Positions 1-5,103 of a stretch of 10,335 bases of DNA are shown here, in pieces (the first letter of the stretch is position 1; each line of letters starts with the position of its first letter). This DNA comes from Rickettsiales bacterium UBA1997. Lineage in GTDB: Bacteria > Pseudomonadota > Alphaproteobacteria > Rickettsiales > UBA1997. Position numbers and translations under genes: made by a program. The notes under the pieces were generated by a model that was given only the letters and a program-made list of their open reading frames with translations, was not told where the DNA came from and searched no databases. Where the stretch lies: assembly GCA_002335845.1 (NCBI GenBank), contig DDCV01000037.1, forward strand, positions 1-10,335. The letters are read 5' to 3'.

Positions 1-24
1 ATTAAAGATGGATTTTGGTATAAT
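1..24. repeat. Partial dispersed repeat (end of element also at 4955-4978)
   Basis: Bases 1-24 match 4955-4978 at 22 of 24 positions, differing only at bases 5 and 21; the shared core reads GATGGATTTTGGTA. Here it lies 16 bases beyond the stop of the 681-residue gene, and in the other copy just after fmt, so both copies sit at gene 3' ends. The window edge cuts this copy, so its full length cannot be seen. It may be the right end of the palindromic element described at 4825-4988. Confidence 0.5.
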
Positions 25-40
25 GTAATTGCTAATTGGT

Positions 41-2086
41 TTACACTTGTGCTGCCTTTTTTCTTTCAGCAACTGGCTTTCCACTTGCTGATGAAGGACT
101 CATCCCTGGTGTGTGATTTCTTGTTTTATATGCATCACGCATCGAATTGCCAAGTACCTGCGTTGCCTCAAGGGTTTTTTCAGAAATTTTTGCTTTGACA
201 GCATCAAAACGATCTATTTTATCGCTTTCAATAACTTCTCTATAAAAACTCTTAATATCATTATCAATATTTTGATTTGAGTTATTATTTAATCTTTCAG
301 CAAAATGCATCTTGTTAAGATCTTTTTCAATCTCTATGATTTTTTTACGATTTGGACTATTAAATAATTCATTATATATCTCTCGCTCTCGATCAGCATC
401 GCTGCCTGCAAAATCTTTAGCTGCCTTCTTTAGATAAAATAAATCGATAGATTCATTTAGCTTTCCCTTAATATCTTGATTTTCTTTTGAGGATTCGAAT
501 ATTAAATCAACAACATACCCAATATTAGTTTTTGATATCACATCATTTAAGCTAGAGTTTTTAAATTCTCCACCCAAAGCACTATTTTTAAATGCATCAA
601 ATAAATCATTAATTTTAAGATCATTTAACAAAGAATTGTCGCTCTTTTTAATGCTATCTGTTAATAATTTCTTAAAATCTATAATCTGGTTAAATTTACT
701 TCCTTTATCAATAATATCACGAGCATATTGTTGTGCTGATGCTTCAAGGTTTTTAGGATCAGAATTATTAAATTTACGAAATATTGCAACCGCCTCCTTA
801 TGAAAGTCTTTTTCAACATTATGACTTTTATTATGATGATTTATCTCTGTACCTAGTCTCAATATATTATAAGTTCCAACAAGACCCAGAGCAAAAATAC
901 CATCATCAACTACAATATCTGAAGAAATATCGAGTGCACCAGCAACAACTTCATTATTTCTAATCTCAGTAAAAAGCTCAAAAGGATCTTTAATTAATGG
1001 TACCATATCAAAGAAAAACTCAGCAACCTTATCAAACCCCAAAATATCAGATAAGCCAAAAGTAAATGTCGACATTACATTGCCTACCGACTCACCAAAA
1101 GTTAGACCTTGCTCGAATAAAGGCCCAAAAGATTCAAATATAGCAACCCAATTTAAAACCTCACCAAAAATAGCAAGCGGACCCACTGGAGACATTAAAG
1201 ATAGTAATTGTATCAATCTCCACTTCCACATCTTGCCCTCATCTTCCTTTAAATCCTCAACTTTATGCAAAAAGTCTTTATTGAGATTTTCTAGGTCAGA
1301 CTCAAGTTTATTAAGCCTTTCTTGATCAATAGTTTGTCCAGCAGAATTAATATTGTGTTTAATCATTTCCATCATCTCCTGGTAAGAAGAATTATCAATA
1401 TCATAATATGCAGCTAAATTAGCTAAATTAGATATCATTGCCGCATAATCTCTGCCATCGCTGTCGGCTTTAATAATATTTTGAGATTGGCTGATTAAAT
1501 CCGACACCCTTTTATTAAATTCATCGCCTCGAGTATCTTTTGTCGGAGTTTTTGGATCCTTACCAAGACCACAAAATTTTTGCGCTAACTGAAACATTAG
1601 CTTACTATTATCCGAAACTTGATGAGATAGAGATGTTTTGCTGTCTTTTTTAATATCTTCTACACTAACCCTATGGACATCATCAACATATTTATAAAGG
1701 GCATTTTTATAACCAGATAGAAGTTTTTCTGAAGATTTTATTTGAGAGGCAATTGTATGCGAAGTCGATAAGTCAGGGTTTTGAGTAAAAAAAGGTTTAA
1801 AATCTGTAGATTTCGATCCCGCCAAAGAAGCTATTTGACTACTTGTGAGATATGTATCCCTATCATGATAATTAATTACAGCTTGACCTTGCTGCTTTAG
1901 ATATGAATGTTGCTCACCAGCATTGTTAATTTCTTTTACAAGGCTTTTAATATATCCTATATTAAGCCTATTATTGGAAACTTTATCAATAAGAGTATTA
2001 AACTTATCATCAGTTAGCCCAATGGATTTAGGATTAAAATTAGCTGGATCTTGACCAATTGCGTTAATAAACTCATCTTTTGTCAT
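41..2086 (-). CDS. Unrecognised 681-residue protein with hydrophobic core and basic tail; possible secreted effector
   Basis: I do not recognise a family. The product starts without a signal peptide and is mostly polar, Asn/Lys/Ser/Asp-rich and probably helical. Residues about 253-285 (QERLNKLESDLENLNKDF and following) look like a short coiled coil. They run into a hydrophobic, Gly/Phe-rich core at about 288-365, with a second hydrophobic patch at about 380-413, then a charged helical half. There is only one cysteine (Cys172). The last 30 residues are Ser/Pro/Gly-rich and basic, ending in PVAERKKAAQV. A basic, unstructured C-terminus is common in type IV secretion substrates of intracellular bacteria, so an effector or host-membrane protein is a guess from shape only. 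The ATG at 2086 is fixed by an in-frame stop three codons upstream; no ribosome binding site is evident. The frame is long, open and codon-coherent, so the gene is real; its function is unknown. Confidence 0.88.
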   Translation of the reverse strand: MTKDEFINAIGQDPANFNPKSIGLTDDKFNTLIDKVSNNRLNIGYIKSLVKEINNAGEQHSYLKQQGQAVINYHDRDTYLTSSQIASLAGSKSTDFKPFFTQNPDLSTSHTIASQIKSSEKLLSGYKNALYKYVDDVHRVSVEDIKKDSKTSLSHQVSDNSKLMFQLAQKFCGLGKDPKTPTKDTRGDEFNKRVSDLISQSQNIIKADSDGRDYAAMISNLANLAAYYDIDNSSYQEMMEMIKHNINSAGQTIDQERLNKLESDLENLNKDFLHKVEDLKEDEGKMWKWRLIQLLSLMSPVGPLAIFGEVLNWVAIFESFGPLFEQGLTFGESVGNVMSTFTFGLSDILGFDKVAEFFFDMVPLIKDPFELFTEIRNNEVVAGALDISSDIVVDDGIFALGLVGTYNILRLGTEINHHNKSHNVEKDFHKEAVAIFRKFNNSDPKNLEASAQQYARDIIDKGSKFNQIIDFKKLLTDSIKKSDNSLLNDLKINDLFDAFKNSALGGEFKNSSLNDVISKTNIGYVVDLIFESSKENQDIKGKLNESIDLFYLKKAAKDFAGSDADREREIYNELFNSPNRKKIIEIEKDLNKMHFAERLNNNSNQNIDNDIKSFYREVIESDKIDRFDAVKAKISEKTLEATQVLGNSMRDAYKTRNHTPGMSPSSASGKPVAERKKAAQV

Positions 2087-2403
2087 TAAGATTTATATTT
2101 TAATAAATTGCGCTTCAAAACAACATCCTTACTTTAATTATTTTTACCCAACAAAATAATATAAGGCATTAATCATTATAACAAAATTCACTTCTAAAGC
2201 AATAAGGAAATTGATATTACGCTTCCGAAGTTGCGAATTGTTGTAATTCAAGTCTTTAATTCATGTCTTATAAAAGTTAAAGCCCAGATAATTTTTGTTA
2301 AATTCTAAAGATTAAGCATTTATATAATATAACTTGACATTATTCACGCTCAAAATAATTTCCAGCCTCAGATACTTATTTTGAAAAATAAAATATTAGA
2401 ACC
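2087..2403. other. Divergent AT-rich spacer between the 681-residue gene and pal
   Basis: This 317-base stretch separates two divergently transcribed genes and must hold both promoters. I see no open frame, tRNA or strong repeat in it. The only notable local structure is a small imperfect palindrome at 2235-2249 (GAATT, five-base loop, AATTC). A TATAAT at 2323-2328 and a TTGACA at 2334-2339 lie on the plus strand near pal. Confidence 0.6.
2323..2359 (+). promoter_or_regulatory. Candidate promoter elements for pal
   Basis: A perfect -35 hexamer TTGACA lies at 2334-2339. The nearest -10-like hexamer, AATAAT at 2354-2359, leaves only a 14-base spacer, shorter than normal. A perfect TATAAT at 2323-2328 has only a weak -35 upstream (TTGTTA, 2295-2300, spacer 22). 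In sequence this AT-rich such matches arise easily, so the region is plausible for pal transcription but the exact promoter is unresolved. Confidence 0.25.
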
Positions 2404-2922
2404 ATGGTTAGAAAAATTATCCTGTTGATCATTATCTCAGTTTTAGCATCTTGTCAGCATAAATCAGAATTGCAAACAAAGGAAAAAGAGTCGGAAAAAG
2501 AGTTGTATGAAACCGTTCGTGATGAGAAACAGGCCGAACAAATTAATCAGCAAATTGAAGAAAAAATACAAGAAAAAGTTGAAGAAATTGAGGTTAAAGA
2601 TCGAGTTTTCTTTGACTATGATTCTGCAGATTTAAGAGATGATACAAGATCTATACTTAACATACAAGCGCAATGGTTAAATAGCGATCCTTCAATAAAA
2701 GTAACAATTGAAGGTCATTGCGATGAAAGAGGAACTCGCGAATATAACATTGCTCTTGGTGAAAAAAGAGCTAATTCCGTAAGAGACTATCTTATTGGCA
2801 AGGGTGTAGAAATGTCACGAATAAAAATTGTGTCGTATGGAAAAGAAAAGCCAGCATTCTTTGGCTCGAATCCAGAAATATGGGCTAAGAATCGTCGCTC
2901 TGTAACCGTGATAAACAACTAA
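2404..2922 (+). CDS. pal: Peptidoglycan-associated outer-membrane lipoprotein Pal
   Basis: Pal is anchored by lipid in the outer membrane, binds peptidoglycan and works with the Tol proteins in envelope constriction and integrity. The 172-residue product has a short lipoprotein signal (MVRKIILLIIISVLAS) and a lipobox LASC with Cys17 as the predicted lipidated residue. A Lys/Glu-rich linker of about 45 residues follows, then an OmpA-like domain at about 66-170. Pal signatures are clear: RVFFDYDSADL, IEGHCDERGTREYN, ALGEKRANSV, SYGKEKPA and WAKNRRSV. Asp107 and Arg122, 15 residues apart, match the pair that holds diaminopimelate in OmpA-like domains. An in-frame stop at 2389-2391 fixes the ATG at 2404; no good ribosome binding site is seen. 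tolB, often adjacent in other bacteria, is not beside it here. The acidic/basic linker is unusually charged for an alphaproteobacterial Pal. Confidence 0.95.
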   Translation: MVRKIILLIIISVLASCQHKSELQTKEKESEKELYETVRDEKQAEQINQQIEEKIQEKVEEIEVKDRVFFDYDSADLRDDTRSILNIQAQWLNSDPSIKVTIEGHCDERGTREYNIALGEKRANSVRDYLIGKGVEMSRIKIVSYGKEKPAFFGSNPEIWAKNRRSVTVINN

Positions 2923-2933
2923 TAAATTTGACC

Positions 2934-2970
2934 AGCGGCCTTTATAAGTGCTTACTCCGCTTTATCTTTA
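2934..2970 (+). terminator. Possible terminator after pal
   Basis: AGCGG (2934-2938) can pair with CCGCT (2957-2961), enclosing a smaller TAAG/CTTA pairing, 11 bases after the pal stop. The stem is GC-rich against its surroundings and is followed by a T-rich but interrupted run (TTATCTTT). An alternative six-pair hairpin GCTTTA/TAAAGC (2959-2974) overlaps it. This is a weak candidate. Confidence 0.3.
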
Positions 2971-3031
2971 AAGCAGAATACACAATACCTCGTTAACATT
3001 TTTAGTTAATTTTCGTCAAAAATTAATTACT

Positions 3032-3087
3032 TTAAAATATAGTTAGAGCTAAAAATTAGTTAATTCACTCTAACTATGCTATTTTAA
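3032..3087. terminator. Hairpin between convergent pal and lspA-bamF genes, possibly a bidirectional terminator
   Basis: ATAGTTAGAG (3039-3048) is the perfect inverse of CTCTAACTAT (3068-3077), with a 19-base loop. The pairing resumes outside a three-base bulge as TTAAAAT (3032-3038) with ATTTTAA (3081-3087). The right arm reaches into the last codons and stop of the small lipoprotein gene. On the minus strand the inner stem is followed by ATTTTAAAG and further T-rich sequence. Its place between convergent genes suits transcription termination for both, although neither side has a clean T run. A second all-AT hairpin, TTAATTTT/AAAATTAA, lies at 3006-3026. Confidence 0.45.
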
Positions 3088-3294
3088 CAAAATATCCCTC
3101 AAGGGCTTAAGATCTTTCGACTGATCTTCTTTATCATTATCACTGATCTCTTTATCTAGCTCTGGCATCTTGCTGAAGTTTGGTGGTATTACGAGTGGTG
3201 GGTCAATATCTTTTTTACACGAGAAAGCTAATATCAATATAAGGGTTATCGATATTGTATGAATATTTTTAATCTTTCTTTTCAGGATTTTCAT
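3079..3294 (-). CDS. Very small predicted lipoprotein resembling BamF (DUF3035), reduced
   Basis: From the ATG at 3294 the product is 71 residues: a basic n-region (MKILKRKIKN), a hydrophobic stretch and a lipobox LAFSC with Cys26 as lipidation site. This leaves a mature peptide of only 46 residues. It begins KKDIDPPLVIPPNFSKMPE, which resembles the conserved PPL-V-PP-F core of alphaproteobacterial DUF3035/BamF, a lipoprotein linked to the outer-membrane beta-barrel assembly complex. The family's gene usually follows lspA, as it does here. The rest is charged (DKEISDNDKEDQSKDLK) and lacks the remainder of a typical BamF. The frame is open back to an ATG at 3360, but that start would put a second hydrophobic Tyr/Phe-rich segment before the signal peptide and overlap lspA by 92 bases. 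I prefer 3294, which overlaps lspA by 26 bases. The BamF assignment is inference from a short motif plus position. Confidence 0.65.
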   Translation of the reverse strand: MKILKRKIKNIHTISITLILILAFSCKKDIDPPLVIPPNFSKMPELDKEISDNDKEDQSKDLKPLRDILLK

Positions 3295-3784
3295 TTTTTT
3301 TATAAAAAAATTCTTTATGAAGTAATATAACAACGCCGAGGAATATAAAACTATCAGCAAAGTTAAAAGCTGGCCAATGATATTTACCGATATAAAAATC
3401 TAAAAAATCAAATACAGCACCATGCCAAATGCGATCTAAGACATTTCCTAAAGCCCCTCCAAATATCAAAGAAAAAGATATGCGACTCAGATTGTCCTTT
3501 GACTTGTAAAGGAAAAGTAGTACGACCAAAGAAATTAGACCCTGTAAAATAGATAATATTATATGGCTATGAGCTATATTATTAAACATGCCAAAGCTAA
3601 CACCGCTATTCCAAACATAAACTATGTCAAAAAAGCCAAATATTGATATTTTGGGATTATATATTTGCAATTCATAGGCAATACTGCGTAAATAAGATGC
3701 TATCATATGCTTGCTTATCAAGTCAATTACAGCAAGCATAAGCGCAATTAAAAACCAAATAATAAAAACTCTATTAACTTTCAA
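3269..3784 (-). CDS. lspA: Lipoprotein signal peptidase (signal peptidase II)
   Basis: LspA is an inner-membrane aspartyl protease that removes signal peptides from prolipoproteins just before the lipidated cysteine. The 171-residue product has the usual length and four hydrophobic segments (about 8-26, 68-92, 103-117, 140-156). Visible family blocks are Asp21 in DLISK, the VWNSGVSFGMF block at 57-67, GNVLDRIWHG at 113-122, and the two catalytic aspartates: Asp126 in AVFDF and Asp144 in FNFAD. The start codon is TTG (complement of 3782-3784): an in-frame stop lies three codons upstream and the next Met would remove the first membrane segment. The 3' end overlaps the small lipoprotein gene by 26 bases, so the two are probably cotranscribed and translationally coupled. 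It is divergent from fmt, not next to ileS as in many bacteria. Confidence 0.95.
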   Translation of the reverse strand: MKVNRVFIIWFLIALMLAVIDLISKHMIASYLRSIAYELQIYNPKISIFGFFDIVYVWNSGVSFGMFNNIAHSHIILSILQGLISLVVLLFLYKSKDNLSRISFSLIFGGALGNVLDRIWHGAVFDFLDFYIGKYHWPAFNFADSFIFLGVVILLHKEFFYKKNENPEKKD

Positions 3785-3902
3785 AATCTTTTACTTATAA
3801 AAATTATTTATATAATTATATTTGAGGTTAAAATTTTATTTTTAATTAACCAATTAATAATGCCAAGTTACAATTTTTAGTAAAAAATAATTTTAATATC
3901 AG
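3785..3902. promoter_or_regulatory. Divergent lspA/fmt promoter region
   Basis: This 118-base spacer must drive lspA on the minus strand and fmt on the plus strand. A perfect 12-base palindrome ATATAATTATAT at 3810-3821 contains a TATAAT on each strand (3811-3816 plus; 3820-3815 minus). The minus copy lies about 30 bases from the lspA TTG, a sensible distance. No convincing -35 hexamer accompanies either. A small AT hairpin TTAATT/AATTAA is at 3842-3857. Confidence 0.3.
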
Positions 3903-4826
3903 ATGAAAATAATTTTTATGGGAACTTCTGATTTTGGCAGCGAATTATTGCAAAATCTAATTATAGATAAAGATTTAGAATTAATAGCAATTTATACCAA
4001 GGAGCCAAAAATAGCTGGTCGCGGCAAAAAGGTGACCAAATCACCTATTCACAAAATTGCACTTACACATAATATCAAAACAATAACTCCAAAAAATTTT
4101 AAATCGGCAGATTCTATTGAGGAATTCAATAATTTTAAAGCAGATTTAGCAATTGTTGTATCTTACGGCCTTATTCTTCCGCAAGAGATTTTAGATGCTC
4201 CAAAATATGGCTGCATAAATATTCATCCCTCAATGTTGCCAAGGTGGCGAGGCGCGGCACCGATGCAAAGAACAATAATGAGTAATGATAGATATAGCGC
4301 CATGACTATCATACATATGAATAAAGATCTTGATGCTGGTGATATAATCCATCAGGAAAAAATTTATATAGAAGAAAAAGAAAATTTTACAACTCTAAGT
4401 AAAAAGATGTCAGAGCTTTCATTAAAATTAACCAAAAAAACATTAACTGATTTTCGCAATAGCAACGTAAAGACAGTTAGGCAAGATGATGATTTAGCGA
4501 CCTACGCTAATAAAATCCACAAAGAAGAATGTAGAATTGACTGGCATTTACCAGCCCAAGAGATTATTCAAAAAATTCGCGGCCTTCATGGAAATTTAGG
4601 GGCTTTTTTTACATATGAAGGAGAAAAATTTAAAATTTTTGATGCCAAAATTATTAAAAATAAAAAAATTATTGAGGCAGGAGTGGTAATAGACAAATAT
4701 TTTACTATTCAGTGCCAAGATTATGCTATAAAGCCATTGATAATACAAAGAAATGGCAAGAAATCTATGTCTATAAAAGATCTATTGCTTGGCTTTAAGC
4801 CAAAAATAGGCGCTAAACTTAATTAA
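3903..4826 (+). CDS. fmt: Methionyl-tRNA formyltransferase
   Basis: Fmt transfers a formyl group from 10-formyltetrahydrofolate to Met-tRNA(fMet), making the initiator tRNA for bacterial translation. The 307-residue product has the normal length. The N-terminal catalytic domain (about 1-180) begins KIIFMGTSDF and carries SYGLILP at 87-93 and the folate-binding signature CINIHPSMLPRWRGAAPMQR at 104-123. The catalytic triad is Asn106, His108 and Asp144 (in DLDAGD). The specificity loop at about 34-48 (EPKIAGRGKKVTKSP) is present. The C-terminal tRNA-binding domain (about 205-307) retains RIDWHLPAQEI and the IRGLHGNLGAFF block. An in-frame stop three codons upstream fixes the ATG; the region before it has no Shine-Dalgarno motif. 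No peptide deformylase gene (def), its frequent neighbour elsewhere, is adjacent. Confidence 0.97.
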   Translation: MKIIFMGTSDFGSELLQNLIIDKDLELIAIYTKEPKIAGRGKKVTKSPIHKIALTHNIKTITPKNFKSADSIEEFNNFKADLAIVVSYGLILPQEILDAPKYGCINIHPSMLPRWRGAAPMQRTIMSNDRYSAMTIIHMNKDLDAGDIIHQEKIYIEEKENFTTLSKKMSELSLKLTKKTLTDFRNSNVKTVRQDDDLATYANKIHKEECRIDWHLPAQEIIQKIRGLHGNLGAFFTYEGEKFKIFDAKIIKNKKIIEAGVVIDKYFTIQCQDYAIKPLIIQRNGKKSMSIKDLLLGFKPKIGAKLN

Positions 4827-4988
4827 TACCAATTCCAATTATTTAACCTTCCTATGTTTGGTCTAAAATTCAGTCAAGAAAGCTTATGCATATCAATTAC
4901 ACCACGCTTTCTGGATTGAATTTTATTCTCAAAACTAATTTTATTAAATGTGGTATTATAGATGGATTTTGGTACAATACCAATTCCA
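4825..4988. repeat. MITE-like palindromic repeat element in the fmt-ppdK spacer
   Basis: A 13-base direct repeat AATACCAATTCCA occurs at 4825-4837 and 4976-4988. Between them, TACCAATTCCA (4827-4837) is an imperfect inverse of TGGATTTTGGTA (4963-4974), as terminal inverted repeats would be. The middle holds a long hairpin at 4864-4925. The right end also forms TTGGTA/TACCAA with a three-base loop at 4969-4983. Bases 4955-4978 recur at the window start. The parts suggest a small non-coding repeat of about 150 bases, but its true borders need other copies. It begins on the fmt stop codon, so fmt may use its first bases. Confidence 0.5.
4864..4925. repeat. Long inverted repeat (20-base arms) downstream of fmt
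   Basis: The left arm at 4864-4883 and right arm at 4906-4925 are inverse complements at 18 of 20 positions, with a 22-base loop at 4884-4905. One of the two exceptions would be a G-U pair in plus-strand RNA. No T run follows on either strand, so it is not a standard intrinsic terminator, although lying between convergent fmt and ppdK it could stop or stabilise either transcript. Confidence 0.7.
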
Positions 4989-5103
4989 GTCTTTACATAT
5001 ACCTTGATATACTAAAAATATTTCTACTAGATTTTTCCTTAAAAAAATTTTGATCAAATTACTGGTTTTCAAGTTAAAATGTCATCAACAGTGGCAGCAA
5101 TCA

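Noticed and set aside
1080..1325. Plus-strand open frame of 81 codons opposite the 681-residue gene.
   Set aside because: Shadow of a long coherent gene on the other strand; low-complexity Ser-rich translation without motifs.
1412..1434. Tandem GCTAAATTA repeats, also seen near 7690 and 9008.
   Set aside because: They encode Leu/Asn/Ala-rich helix segments in three unrelated genes (such as LANLA) and reflect codon use, not a DNA repeat family.
2340..2358. A 19-base match (17 of 19) between 2340-2358 and 7937-7955, with TTATT/AATAA ends, looking like a shared operator.
   Set aside because: In sequence this AT-rich, matches of this length and quality are expected by chance in 10 kb, and the two sites sit at unlike positions relative to genes.
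3295..3360. Longer start of the small lipoprotein at 3360, giving 93 residues.
   Set aside because: It adds a second hydrophobic segment before a perfectly good lipoprotein signal peptide and lies entirely within lspA; the extra residues are best explained as lspA in another frame.
5041..5060. TTTGATCAAA palindrome after ppdK as a terminator.
   Set aside because: The stem has no loop and is short and AT-rich, so it is not a convincing intrinsic terminator.
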